A stretch of 64,000 bases of DNA from the NCBI GenBank assembly GCA_016987375.1, contig PJRA01000196.1, positions 1,335,090 through 1,399,089 of the forward strand. Direction: 5' to 3'. Shown here piece after piece: positions 22,710-33,960 of this stretch; position 1 is the first letter of the stretch, and every line of letters begins with the position of its first letter. The DNA comes from Brachionus koreanus. Taxonomy: Eukaryota > Rotifera > Eurotatoria > Ploima > Brachionidae. Both the position numbers and the translations under genes were made by a program. The notes under the pieces were generated by a model, which saw only the letters and a program-made list of their open reading frames with translations, was not told the origin of the DNA and ran no database searches.

Positions 22710-23823
22710 ATGATTTGAAAACAATAAAACATGACCAATCTTCCAAAACCTAATAAATTTGGGTCTTATATGTTTTTATTGAATAACTTTTGATCTATAA
22801 AAAGTATTATCCTTAATTTTTGTACATACATATAATTAAATTTTAACTTATAAATAACCATCTTAATGAAATGAAATATTTATTTTAAGTCTTGATTTTA
22901 AGCCTTTTTAAAGTTTTAGTGTTAATTTTCTTATGTTAATAATTACGGATGGACAAAGATAAAGTTACATACTGATATAGCGAGTTTAAAAGCTCAGAGT
23001 TAGTGCTTTATTTTGATATATAAAATATAATAGTTGCCTTATCTGTATATGAAATAAATAAACAAAAACTTCAAAATATTTTTAAACTTTCTTTTGCTCA
23101 TGAAATTTTTTTAAATTGTATTTTTGATTGAATATTTAATTTTTTATGAAAATTACAAAAATTTAAATTCAATAAAATAAAAAAAAAAGGGAAGTCCAAA
23201 ACAGCAATCCTTACGTGAATTGATCATTGAATTTTCCAAAAATGTCAAATTCTGAGATATTCACAATTATGGCTTCCCAAGTTCCAAAAAGAACAATTTT
23301 TCGTTGGACCAAAGCCTTCAAAGAAAATGGAAAAACTTTTCCAAAAACCTCCCCAGGTCGCCCATGATCCGTTTCTAATCATTTAAATAAAAACAAAGTT
23401 AAGAGATTGGCTCAGCAATTTTCAGGTAGACAGATCGCTACTAAATTAAATATTTCAAAAGCTTCTGCTCAATATATATTAAAAGACTTAAATTTGAAAG
23501 TTTTATTTATAGAAATTTTTATTTATCTTCTATTAATCAAAATTAATTAAAATTAAGGCCTACAAAAAAGGGAAAATACCATTACTTAAACAAACTCATG
23601 TGTCAAAGCGTTTAAGTTTTCGCCAATTTTGGAGAAAAAATAAAAGCTAAGAATTTAAAAATCTGCCAATTCTTCTCTATTTGAGAATTTATCTGGTCTC
23701 ATATCTGAAACGACTTCATTCCAAAAAAAGTAGTCACAAGAGTAAATTATTCAATAAAAACATATAAGACCCAAATTTATTAGGTTTTGGAAGATTCGTC
23801 ATTTTTTAGTTTTTTCAAATCAT
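22710..23823 (+). mobile_element. Tc1/mariner-type element with about 80-bp inverted repeats
   Basis: The left repeat (22710-22796) and right repeat (23745-23823) are inverted copies containing the unbroken shared string aatcttccaaaacctaataa followed by atttgggtcttatatg and ttttattgaataa. Identity is high in the inner 55 bp and lower outside. Between them lies a broken transposase ORF (23269-23650). Length about 1.1 kb. TA target duplications could not be fixed with confidence because the outer boundary is blurred. Confidence 0.65.
23269..23650 (+). pseudogene. Tc1-like transposase N-terminal remnant
   Basis: From the ATG at 23269 the frame reads VPKRTIFRWTKAFKENGKTF, then SPGRP immediately followed by a stop, then NKVKRLAQQFSGRQIATKLN and SKASAQYILKDL. 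This is the paired helix-turn-helix plus GRP linker of Tc1-like transposases. After an AT-rich interruption a KAYKKGKIPLLKQTHVSKRL segment matches the linker preceding the first catalytic Asp. Stops at the GRP and after KNKS, and the absence of the DDE residues, show it is inactive. Confidence 0.6.
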
Positions 23824-24268
23824 TAGTTTTCAAGACCGTTAATTCAGATTAAAACATGTTATCTGCTGATCAGCACTCTTTAATAAAACAGCCAGAAAAT
23901 GAATATCTAGATAACAAAGTAATTAATGAAATTCGATTTAGCATAGTTTTAGCTTAGTGTCTCTGATTCACCAAAATTTTTGAACAAAATTTCTCACGCA
24001 TAGAAAATGAGAAAAGAACCAAAAAGAAGTATTTATAAAAAAATTTCTTTAAGGTCCTTTTAGTTCTTTTAGCGCGAACATGGCATTGTGTGTTGATAAA
24101 TGCATATATTCGATTGAATATCAAAAGTTCTTCAACTATTTTTTGTTCATTTATTTTAAATTTAAAGCTCTTTTATTTTAACATTTAAAAATTTTAATTA
24201 TAAAAAAATTAGCCTTTTTAGCAGAGTTAATTGGACTCAAAATATCATAAACTTTTGTTGTATGATCA
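23824..24268. other. Intergenic, nothing recognised
   Basis: Spacer between the Tc1/mariner-type element and the 3' end of the unidentified minus-strand gene. No coding sequence or repeat is supported. Confidence 0.4.
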
Positions 24269-25580
24269 TTATTTTGATAAGAAATTGATTCGTTTATTAA
24301 AATTTTTTATAAAATTACTTAACTCATTATCAGTATTTGTATTATTTTTGGCCTTGAAATCATGGTCGACAATTTGATCTTGGGCATTTCTTAAAGGGAT
24401 AATTCTAGCTTTAGATTTAGAAAGTTTGAGTTCACCATCTTTTAAAATTTCATCATTTGATTTAAATATTCTAGTTAAATCTACAGGTTCTTCATAGAAA
24501 TCAACTGGTATACTTTTTTGCATAAAACAATCTTTAGAAACTTAAAATGTCTATTTATATATTGAAAAAAAAGTTTTATCTTACTATGAGCACGTTTGCT
24601 TTCACTTTGAAATTATGGAGTTGAGGTATTTTTTTGGGAGGATGTTTTTGTTATAACAAAGTCTTTAGAAATAAATTTATACATAATTTTTTTTTTAAAT
24701 TTACATTATATACTTTGAACATAAATTGATATATTGATTCCCAAGTTTTCCATATTAACTAAGGTTTCTTGGTCAGCAAAAATTTCTTCCCTATTTAACT
24801 TAGTGAAAATTTTCTATTAAAAATAATATTATTTTAGAATGATATCTTGTAATAAAAAAATACTTCTTTTTCATCATATTTTCCACATTTAATTGAATTC
24901 AAGTATACATTAGCTTCAACTACATTATTTACATTTTTTACTTTTTGCTTATGATTCATAATATTTGCAGTAAAAGATAAACTTTTTGAGCAATAAAACA
25001 GTAAAATTTTGCGTGATAATTTTGTTCTTTCATTATCGATAATGGTGCCAGCAATCGTTTCAGATCGGTTTAAAAATTTTAGAATTGAAATAAAGTCTAA
25101 GCTAAAATTATTTTCCAAATACTCAGCAAATTCCAATTTATTTTTGTTTAAGAAATCTACCAACTTTATGCTTTTTGGAAAATAAAATACTCAAGAAATA
25201 TTTTAGATTTGGAACAGACATCATATCCTTTGATTGATAAAACTTTGGTTCAGGAGCATATAAGTGAAATCGTTGAATTAGACTTTCTTTATCTTTTATC
25301 TTTTTGTTTTGGCAAACAAAATTATTAGCTATTAGTTTTACTTCAAGAAAAAATTAAAGTTTTTAAATATATCAAATAAATTTTATAAAATTCTAAAACA
25401 ATTACTTAATATTTTTTGAATAATAATTTTTTTTATTTTATTTAAACTTTCAAGTCTAATCAATAATTTATACAGCAAAAAGATGATATTTAAATTACTG
25501 TTTTTAAATTAGGTACGTACATTACTGTCCAAGATCTCCTTCAGAAATTTTTTCAAAGGGGATTTCAACTATATTGAATT
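24269..25580 (-). CDS. Unidentified multi-exon gene (partial model)
   Basis: Several minus-strand exons look real. About 25340-25192 encodes QNKKIKDKESLIQRFHLYAP and more. About 25145-24840 encodes FLNKNKLEFAEYLENNFSLD through KCGKYDEKE with a GTATTT donor. About 24813-24720 encodes KIFTKLNREEIFADQE and more. A last exon (about 24530-24269) encodes DFYEEPVDLTRIFKSNDEIL to a stop. An exon at about 25580-25505 with a GTAATG donor may precede these. A possible exon at 24660-24590 could not be joined in phase. The product is hydrophilic, helical and Lys/Asn-rich, without signal peptide, membrane segment or recognised motif. It is divergent from DTWD2 (starts about 0.6 kb apart). I do not recognise the family. 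Confidence 0.45.
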
Positions 25581-26152
25581 TTTGATACAAATAACTATGG
25601 ATATAAAATTTTTAAAATATATATTGTTATAAAAGACAGTGTATATATTAATTAACTACTAAAAAAAAAAGTCTTTTGAATTGATTTGAGATTTTTTTAT
25701 TACTTTATTTTCTTAGTATTATGAAATATTAATTTACAAATCAAGCTAGTTTTTTTTCCATTTCATTTTTAACAAAAAAATTATTATTCATCAATTAATA
25801 TTTAAATTAGTATCTATTTTTAAAAAATAAAAATTTTAAATTTAAAATCTTTGACTTTGACTTGGCCTGAGACTTGATACTTTTAAACAACTCTGATTTT
25901 TATTTTTGTCTTTAAAAATCTTATTAAATAAAATTAATAGAGCTATAAAAAATAAAGTTTAATAGATTCCTTGTGTAGAATGCTTTTTTTAATTTCCAAA
26001 CTCTAATACAAGTTTTTCAAAAAACTCAGTGGATAATCAGGGCTAAAGTAAATTTAAATATGCAATTATATTAAATGAAATATTTGAATTTTTTATGAAA
26101 TTAATATTTACTTTTAATTGAAAACAAAAAATTTCTCTCGATCAATTTCATA

Positions 26153-27223
26153 ATGGGTGAAACAACAGGCGAAAATGATCATTTTGGTCTTTTGTGCAAT
26201 ATGGTCGAGCAGCTAAAGGTCGAGTTAGATGAGCTTGATGTTAAACGCGATTACTGCTCTCATTGCGAGTAAAATTAGACAAAAAAATTATCAATTAATC
26301 AATTTATTTATTTTTATATTATTTTTGTTTAGCCGGCCAGTAAATGTATGTCTGTGTCCGTATCTTCCTGAGACTATAAAATTAGAAAAACATATAAAGA
26401 TTTGGATATTTCAGCATCCATTTGAAGTAATGCCAAAAAAATGGGGAAAAAATTTAATCATTAATCAAATTTTAGGACAAAAGACCACTGAGGACAACAC
26501 GCATTCTGGAAAAGTGTATGCCAGAAAAAAATTTCAAGATACTCAAAAGTAGAAAGTTTACAGTTAATAAATTTCCAGAATTGAATAATGTATACAACAA
26601 TGAAAACACTTATGTAATTTTTCCAAGTGAAAGCGCTATTAATCTAGATGAGTTTAGAGAATTAGTTAATTCGAATGAAAATAAAATAGGAAAATGCCAA
26701 GAAGAGGCTCTTGATGATTCAAATATTTTTCATGTGATTTTAATTGATGGAACTTGGCCTCAAGCAAGCGGAATTTTTTACACCAACCATGATCTACACA
26801 AACTAAAACAAGTAAAAATTAAAATTTAAAAAATTTCACATGTAAAATTTTTAAGATTAAAATAGATACTGAATATAAAAGTGAGTACACAGTAAGAACT
26901 CAGCCCAGAGAATTTTTCTTATCCACATTGGAAACAGTTTCAATAATTTTGTCAACAATAGAACAAAAACCAAAGGTAATTAAAAAAAAAAAGAATATTA
27001 TAATTTATTTATGTGTATTGTTTAGATTTATGATGATTTGGTTAAGCCATTAAAAGCTTTGTGTGAATACCAGTTTGAGTTTGGAGCACAACCACATCAA
27101 AGCAAAGAATATCTTATTTTCAAGGGACTTTACAATAAACCTCTGTCTAAAAAGTACCGAAACTATTTGACAAAAAATAGTAAATTTCTTAAATGGTCTG
27201 CAATAAAAAATGACTCGACTTGA
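26153..27223 (+). CDS. DTWD2: tRNA-uridine aminocarboxypropyltransferase, DTW domain
   Basis: DTWD2 transfers the 3-amino-3-carboxypropyl group from SAM to uridine in the D-arm of some cytosolic tRNAs (acp3U). Five plus-strand exons: 26153-26268, 26333-26426, 26476-26811, 26856-26975 and 27026-27223, all in phase, give 287 residues (human about 298). The order of motifs is diagnostic: CSHCDRPVNVCLCPYLPE (zinc-like Cys set), IWIFQHPFEDKRPLRTTRIL, the DTW-type motif LIDGTWPQA, TVRTQP, FLSTLE, and VKPLKALCEYQFEFGAQPHQ at the C-terminus. The last two favour DTWD2 over DTWD1. The intron at 26427-26475 has an open frame through it, so a single-exon reading would give a wrong sequence there. All motifs are intact. 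Confidence 0.9.
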
Positions 27224-29198
27224 AAAAATTTTTTAATAAAATTTACAAAAAAAAAATTTTATTAAAAATTTATTTTAAAAAAATATTTGTCAAAAAAAAA
27301 TAATTTATTTTCTCAATAAATAAGAATTTTTTGGATAAATAACAGGCCAATCTGTTAATTAATTATTTATATTATTGTGATAAGGAAAAAATCTTAGTTT
27401 TGTTCAAATAATATATTTTTTTGTTGGTATAAATCAATTAAAACTTGGTGATGTATTTGGCAAAAGAGTTTTTAATTATTTCTTGTTGAATGTTTTAAAC
27501 TAAAATTCTTTATCCTAATTTATTTTCTTTAAAATTTGGAAATTATTATTGAATTCTTACAAACAAATGTTAAAATTGTTTGAACAAAGAACAGCTATAT
27601 TTTTTCATTCCCATTATTTAGACATTTAAAAAAATCAGTTTTTTCTAGTAAATAAATCTTTATTTTTTCATAACAAAATAATTTTAGAAAAAATGTTGCT
27701 TAAAAAAATTTAATGTCATCAATTTGTCTAAACTCTCTAGAATTAAAGAAAATATTTCCAAAAAAAAATAAAGAAAAGTTAGCATTTTAGAAAATGAGCG
27801 ACTAGCAGAGTTGGTTGCAGTAAAACCTTAAGAAGTCTTTTGTATAAGCAAATTAATTCTTATATGTTTGAATTTAATCATAAATTCAAAAAATCATTTC
27901 AATTCAAAGAGTTTTAAACGTTAAATGATTTTATAAAAAAATTTTACAACAAAATTTTCTATTGATAAAATTAATTTTTAAATTGGCTTTTGTAAATTTT
28001 TGTACAAAATAATAAAATAGAAAAAAAATTAATGATTATAAAGCTTTTTTCAGAAGGCTTTTAATTAGTTTTGTAAGTGCAACAAGCTGCAACTTACTTA
28101 GTTGCAGCAAAAATCAAAGTCTGCTAATGATGTGTAAAATCTCTGCTCAATGAACAAAAGCACTAAAGCCAAATTTGTCTAAATTTTAAGCATGCCAAAT
28201 GAGCAGAGTTTTTCCAGATTGTTCATAATATCGCACCATATTGTATTTACAGAACTTGCTTTTGATAATGTTATAAGAATTTTTCACAAAATTTTTTCAA
28301 ATTTAAATTTATTAATTTATTTTTTGTTTATTTCAAAAATATCGTTAGGAAAGATAAATTTTTTCATTTTATAGTAAAGTACAATTATAACGAAGTAACT
28401 GGGGGAATCAAACGTGATTCACAGACAAATTACTGTAAATAACTGTAAATGTCTTCAATTGTGCCATATTTATTTAAAAAAAATTAGTAATTAATTTAAA
28501 AAAATTAGGAATAAATTTTTTGTCCCAAATCTTTTTGATAACGCTTGAAATTTAGTTTTTTTCAATAAAAATTTTCGATGATTTGAATTTTCATTTAAAA
28601 ATTTAACCAAAATTTAAGTAAAAAAGTGTAAGAAATATTGAGATTTTTTATTTTTTCAAAATAAAATTATTTCTAAATTTTGGAAAAAATATTAATTTTT
28701 TTAATTTTTTTTTAACCCAAACCCTTATTTTTATCATTTTATAGAAGCATTGTATATATTTTTTTAAGTAAATCAAATTACTGATTAAAGAAATAAAATA
28801 GTTACCAACTCAATCATGCTTGTCATTATTTAATTTTTTTGTTCAAACAAATCATAAACGACAATAATTAAAGTATTTTTGTTTTAGAATTTATTTAATT
28901 AGGTAAGTGATAGCTTATTTATTAAGAATTTACAATAAAAAAATTTTTGATAAAATAATAAATGTTAAGTATTTTTTTTTTGGAGAAATATGCAGTAATT
29001 TAAAAATGCATTAATTACCAACCTAAGGTTAATGTCTCCTAAATAGTTTAAAACCAATACTACCTTAATTTTCTCATTTTGTCCCTAAAATTAATTAATT
29101 TTATCATTTATTTAGCTTTTTTATCTCCAATTTTTTATTAAAAAATTATGAAAAAAAGCCAAGAAAAAATTTAAAGAAAAAGAAAAATTATTTAGAAT
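27224..29198. other. Long AT-rich intergenic region
   Basis: Homopolymer-rich spacer downstream of DTWD2. No convincing ORF, RNA gene or structured repeat was found. The frame at 28192-28374 is low-complexity noise. A slightly GC-richer patch at 28030-28200 contains repeated ttgcag/ctgcaa motifs without a clear assignment. Confidence 0.35.
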
Positions 29199-29343
29199 TT
29201 ATTTTGGTGGTCCTCTTCCTCTTTTAACAGGTTGTTTTGTTTCAGCTGGGTTAGAACTTTCCTCAATTTGATTAGAACTTTTAGCCTTGTTTAATCTGGT
29301 TTTAACAATTTCAACTTTGTCTTCATTGAGATTCTTCTCAAAC
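29199..29343 (-). pseudogene. AT-hook tail fragment (transposon-derived)
   Basis: Minus-strand frame from about 29343 to a stop at 29199 reads a Lys/Glu-rich stretch ending KQPVKRGRGPPK. The terminal RGRGPP patch is AT-hook-like and resembles the tails of the other AT-hook ORFs in this window (2171-2710 and 48981-49110). Upstream the frame breaks, so this is probably the last piece of a decayed MULE-like or related element. Confidence 0.4.
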
Positions 29344-29843
29344 ATATTGGTTAGTTACACAAAATTCCTCGTCGAACATTTTTATTCTCAAAACTTAATG
29401 ATTCTAGTAGGGTTTGAAGAGAAACATAATCCTTAAATATCACTTAGTTTAGCTTAATTTTGGAAAAGTGAAAGTAAATAATAAATATTATTTTTTTAGG
29501 AAAAAGATTTAGTAGTAGTAAAATTCAAAATATGTGCAAATTAATCGCAATTTATTTTCAATATTATTTTATTGAGTGAAGTTTTACAGACTTAAAATTA
29601 TTTAAATTAAATCAAGGATTAATTTTATTATCTAATAAAGTTTAAATATTTTAATTGAAATCAACATGACATGATCAGGTTTAATCCTTAGAACCCATAT
29701 TGAAAAAAGTCGTGTTAAATTGTGCGGTTCTGTTCAATTATTTTTTTTGGATTTTTTTTTTCAAATCATGATTTATTTATTATTTATTTTATTTTATAAA
29801 ATTTTTATTTTAGAGGTTGACTGATTCTAAAAAAACCAGATAG
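29344..29843. other. Upstream region of the first WD40-EGF gene
   Basis: AT-rich DNA expected to hold the promoter and 5' UTR. A T-rich tract ending in ttttag just before 29814 could be a splice acceptor for an upstream UTR exon or trans-spliced leader. No other feature is supported. Confidence 0.35.
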
Positions 29844-31613
29844 ATGGTTAAATTTTATTTTTGCTTTTTTATTCAATTTGAATTTTTATTCAATACACTT
29901 GTTCTTTGTCAAATGTTTGCAACTGGAGGCGAAGATCAAACTATTAGTATTATGGATATAAATGGCACATTAAATAAAACAAAATTTATTGATTATGATG
30001 TGTTAAGCCTGGATGCAAGAGAAGATGTTATTGTAGCTGGCACAGAATCAAAAGATGTAATTGTTTGGTTTTATAAAAACGATTCAGTTTTTTATGCCAA
30101 TTCTTCGAATTCAGCTTATTCTGTATTGATATTAAATGAAACTCAATTTATAGTCGGATATGAAGAAAAAATAATTTTTTGGTCATTTGATCTTAAAAAC
30201 AATATTACTGTTGAACTTCACAATTTTGATGAGATTCGTTTTTTAAAACGTATTGAAGATGATCTACTATTGATTTCGTCATCAAACGGCAAAATATTTG
30301 CTTATTCACTAATTGAAGATAAAATTTTAAGTATTTACAACTCTGAAACTGAAAATTTTTTTCGGATTGATGCTCTTGATAGAAATTTTATCGTCTTAGA
30401 GTATTCGAACAAATTTCATATCTTGAGTACTCTTTCAAATTATTCTTTTTCCCTAAATCACGAGCTTAATTCTTTAAATGGAATTCGGGCGATTAAAATT
30501 GTGAATGAATGCTTGGTTTTATTAGGAGGATGTGGACTGAAGTACTTGAATACAAGTTCTAAAAAAATTTCAGATATTTCAATTGATAGTTGTGACAATA
30601 AAATTCGCTCAATTGAATTAGTAAATTCTGATCAATTTTTAACTGGAGATGAATCAGGTCGTATTAAATTATGGAACCTGGAAAAACTGACATTAATTAA
30701 AGAATTTTTTTTTTCCAATGAAGAAATAACAGCTTTGACTACGATCATCAAATCACATGTAAATTTTTCATGCCTAAGTTCAATAAATAACAATGAGAAA
30801 TTTAATATAACTGAATTAACAAGTAACTCTTTGAGTTCAAAATTTGAAACAAAAGAAAATGGATTTATTACAACAAGAGTTCAAACTTTAATAAAAAACA
30901 TATCTTTGTCTACTAAAGGTGACTATTCTGATTCCGAAACTAAGTCAATCATTAGCAAGATATTATCAATAAATTTAACAAATATTAGTTCAAACAATCA
31001 TTTTTCACTCGAATCACTAGATATTGAACTATTAATGGATTTAAGTACATTAAAGCTTGACATGAATGACTGTTTAACAAACTGTTCTGGTAATGGTAAA
31101 TGCAAAGTATCCGATTCACTTAAATTTGAATGTGAATGCTTTGAAAATTATGCTGGTTCAAAATGTCACATAAAAACACTTGCTTGCTTTTCTAACCCTT
31201 GCAGAAACAATGGTACATGCATTGATAACAAAATAGAAAGATCTTATAGCTGTGAATGCATTTCACAAAACAATAAATCTAGTTTATTTTATGGACATAA
31301 TTGCGAGTACAAGATTGATGTATGCAAAAATGAATCATGTTCAAGAAATGGAGTTTGCTATGATGATGGATATGAACCCAAATGTAAATGCTTTGACAAA
31401 TATTCTGGAGAAAAGTGTGAAATAGAATCACAAGAAATCAAAGTAATCAAAGCAATTATAAGTACTTCATCAATAATAGCAATATGCATTTTAATCATTT
31501 TATTTCTAGTAATTATTTTGTGCGATTTATTAACATTTTTATGCAGAAAAAAGAAATACAAAAAATATTCAATAACTAATAATCAAGTTGAAAAATTAAA
31601 ATACTTTAATTGA
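29844..31613 (+). CDS. Type I membrane protein: WD40-like propeller, three EGF modules, one TM (gene A)
   Basis: A single-exon ORF of 589 residues. Residues 1-23 form a signal peptide (hydrophobic, ending VLCQ). Residues about 24-300 hold degenerate WD40-like blades: FATGGEDQTISIMDINGT, SLDAREDVIVAGTESKDVIV, ISSSNGKIFAYSL and FLTGDESGRIKLWNLE. A Ser/Thr/Asn-rich linker (about 305-395) follows, then three EGF-like modules (residues 405-530) with six-cysteine spacing, such as CLTNCSGNGKC...CECFENYAGSKC and CSRNGVCYDDGYEPKCKC. A TM segment lies at about 538-562, followed by a short basic tail KKKYKKYSITNN. This predicts a cell-surface receptor or adhesion protein. The last 190 residues are identical to gene B (35758-37737) while the propeller is only about half identical. 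No family name is known to me. Confidence 0.85.
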   Translation: MVKFYFCFFIQFEFLFNTLVLCQMFATGGEDQTISIMDINGTLNKTKFIDYDVLSLDAREDVIVAGTESKDVIVWFYKNDSVFYANSSNSAYSVLILNETQFIVGYEEKIIFWSFDLKNNITVELHNFDEIRFLKRIEDDLLLISSSNGKIFAYSLIEDKILSIYNSETENFFRIDALDRNFIVLEYSNKFHILSTLSNYSFSLNHELNSLNGIRAIKIVNECLVLLGGCGLKYLNTSSKKISDISIDSCDNKIRSIELVNSDQFLTGDESGRIKLWNLEKLTLIKEFFFSNEEITALTTIIKSHVNFSCLSSINNNEKFNITELTSNSLSSKFETKENGFITTRVQTLIKNISLSTKGDYSDSETKSIISKILSINLTNISSNNHFSLESLDIELLMDLSTLKLDMNDCLTNCSGNGKCKVSDSLKFECECFENYAGSKCHIKTLACFSNPCRNNGTCIDNKIERSYSCECISQNNKSSLFYGHNCEYKIDVCKNESCSRNGVCYDDGYEPKCKCFDKYSGEKCEIESQEIKVIKAIISTSSIIAICILIILFLVIILCDLLTFLCRKKKYKKYSITNNQVEKLKYFN

Positions 31614-33337
31614 TTTTAAATTTTAGATTTATTCAAAAATTTAATTTGAAAAATTTCAAATTTCAATTTCATTTTAAGCCACTAATACTTGAGTGCACTT
31701 TATTTAACTGATGTATACTTTTTAATAATTAATTAAAAACAAATAAAATTTTACGCAAATCAATAAATTTAATTTTTTTTTCAATTTTTTTTTGTTGGGT
31801 TTAATGTTTACATAATTAAAGTAGTATTGAGAAAAATGAGAAAAAAAATATGATGGTACGATATTTTCAAATACCTTTATTTTTTAGAAACATGATTTAA
31901 ACAAATAATTAAAAAAGCAAAAAAACAAATTTCCAAATAGTTAACACTGAGTAATATTATATTTTTATAGTTCTAGTCTATTTTATTCTGAGTGTTTATA
32001 AATGATTTTATTTTAGGCTATTCAATCCTTTTGCTATTAAGGGTTGATCCCTTACTTTGACCAACTCGAAAAAAATTATAAGTTAATTATTCAAATTAAT
32101 AAAAAAATGAATACTACCAAATCCAAGATTGAATTGATGCTAAAAATCGATCATTAGCTTTGTCATGCTACATCTTAGCCATTCTTTACTATTGGAGACA
32201 AGAATGAGAATTACTTTTCTAAAGTTGCATGATCTTTGTTTTTCCCTTCATTTATTTAGTTCATTGTCAATTTTGATTTTGTCCAATGGTGACACCAATA
32301 GTTTAGAAAGTTCTTAATTCAAGACAACTTTTGAACTCCATGACCAAGTATGATATCGAGCCTAGAGCTAAAACTCTTGGCATGGTCTTGAACAACCATT
32401 GAATTGTGAAAAAGCCAACTAGACCATCAATTTTTCTTCAAATTTTTTAACATACTTGTTCATTACAATCTCCGGTGTCTTACTAATGTTACTGCTATAA
32501 AAAAAAAAAGCCAAGTTGCCAAGAATGAAATAAGATTCATCATCAATTTTAAATTCATATCTGCTATATTTTAAATGCTTTGGACGACATTTTGGCCCTG
32601 CTGCCTTCTCTTTGTTAGCTATTTAATGAGGTCTCTAGTGTTTTTTTTACTTTTTGATGTTTGTATACTTTTTAAAATATTTCCGATATAGGCATTGTGG
32701 CAATTAAACTTTCTAGCCTAAGTTTTTAGCAGGTCTACCACTTCCTTAACTTTTGTGCCTTTTTTTTCTACACCCGTTAAATAAATGTTTTATAATTTAA
32801 TTGATTTTCTTCAAGCCTCTTAAATATATCAGAATTTATAGATTTTCCGTTTATAAATATTTGCTGAACACCGACAATCTTCAAAATTCTGTACACCACC
32901 TTTGTCCGCCCACATCTAGAATGCAGTGCTGTCGTCTGGTCACCACATTTAAGAAGAGACATTTCGGCAATAGAGAATGTACAAAGGAGAGCCACCAAAT
33001 TGGTCAAACAGTTCAAAAACCTTGATTACAGGGAGAGACTGGTGAAACTAAATCTGACCTCTTTGGAGGACAAGAGGACTAGGATTGATCTCATTCAATT
33101 CTTTAAATGTAACATAAGCACCAACATTGTAAACTGGCACATAGCCCCGTCTCTCAAAATCCAAGGTAGAATAGAAAGAGAACCAGCACAGTTTTGTCCG
33201 ACCACTGCCAGCCACCTGCCAACTGAGAGAACACTTTTTCACTTATAGAGTGACTTTGCCATGCAAAGCCCTTCAATCCCTATCCGTCAACCAATTCAAG
33301 AATAAACTAGATAAATACAGAAGTAAGGAGAAACCTA
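31038..33337 (+). repeat. 2.3-kb near-identical duplication, copy X
   Basis: This block matches 37162-39461 at a constant offset of 6124 bases with no indel. The only two differences I found are near its right edge (33305 A versus G; 33327 G versus A). It contains the 3' third of gene A, its 3' flank, a Tc1/mariner-type fossil and part of a LINE fragment. The left boundary falls inside the coding sequence just before the first EGF module; the right boundary falls inside the LINE tail. Confidence 0.95.
32130..32640 (-). pseudogene. Tc1/mariner-type transposase fossil (DDE region), copy in X
   Basis: Minus-strand translation across frames gives KCRPKHLKY, EFKIDDESYFILGNL (matching the first catalytic-Asp region FxxDESYF), YVKKFEEKLMVW-like text, and near the end KEWLRCSMTKLMIDF. 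This is the layout of the DDE half of Tc1/mariner-type transposases. It has multiple stops and frameshifts. An identical copy lies in X' at 38254-38764. Confidence 0.45.
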
Positions 33338-33408
33338 CCATGGATGAATTCCAAAGACTCAGTAGAATCGACAATAGTGACAAAATAAAAAAAACAATCC
33401 TCAATTGA
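32868..33408 (+). pseudogene. LINE (CR1/Jockey-like) ORF2 C-terminal fragment, 5' truncated
   Basis: The frame reads FKILYTTFVRPHLECSAVVW, then RRDISAIENVQRRATKLVKQ, DYRERLVKLNLTSLEDKRTR and, after a break near 33246, ALQSLSVNQFKNKLDKYRSK to a stop at 33408. VRPHLE, IENVQRRATK and LTSLEDKR are hallmarks of the reverse-transcriptase C-terminus of CR1/Jockey-type elements. A probable 3' UTR extends to about 33560. The copy is 5' truncated. The first 470 bp are shared with the X' block; the last part is unique to this copy. Confidence 0.75.
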
Positions 33409-33799
33409 TGAAGGTAGATTTGGGGAAGTGACCTTGCTCCAATTATAGTGTATATACTACAGTTACCATAGATGGGATCCTACTGTTTCCTATCTTCGCA
33501 AGGGAACCTCAAGCAAGGGTTGAAAATTGTGCTAAAGGAAAAATAGGGCGTTAACGTCCAAGAAAAAGGAAAGTTGATTTAGATAAACAAACAAAAAAAA
33601 AACTAGGTCATCTTCCGGTTCAGATAAGAGCTGCTTTTGAATTTGATTGATTTTTTAAACTGATCAAACCAAACCAAAAAGAAACAAAAAGAAAATATAT
33701 TAAAATTTATAATTCATCTAAATTCATTAAATTTATAATTTGGGCATTTAGTCTGTGAAAAAACTATGCAATTTAATTTTAATATTTTTTTATTCATAT

Positions 33800-33960
33800 A
33801 TTTTTTGCACCATTGCAGAGTTTTTACACAGACTAAATTTGAGTGATACAAGCCTTGTATCAGCTGGTACATTTTGCAGAACGGTTTTTAGACTCTTAGA
33901 AAAAAAGTTATGTTAATTTAAAATTTTTGTTTTTGTTTTTTGTTCCAAAATTCACAATGC
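33800..33960 (+). repeat. Dispersed palindrome-tipped repeat, copy 2
   Basis: Contains gagtttttacacagactaaa, then the perfect hyphenated palindrome TGATACAAGCCTTGTATCA (about 33832-33850 region), then gctggtacattttgcagaa and a T-rich tract ending ttgttccaaaattca. The order is shared with copies at 1-115, 46015-46160 and, inverted, 39840-39960. Copy 2 is the best preserved. Confidence 0.6.

Noticed and set aside
26229..26552. Continuous frame across DTWD2 exon 2, intron and exon 3
   Set aside because: The frame passes through a GTAATG...TTTTAG intron; splicing restores the family's conserved segment, so the unspliced reading is wrong.
28192..28374. 60-codon plus-strand frame
   Set aside because: Phe/Ile/Leu-rich, low complexity, no homology recalled.
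31358..31561. Minus-strand frames opposite the EGF/TM region (also 37482-37685)
   Set aside because: Shadow of the coding sequence of genes A and B; identical only because of the duplication.
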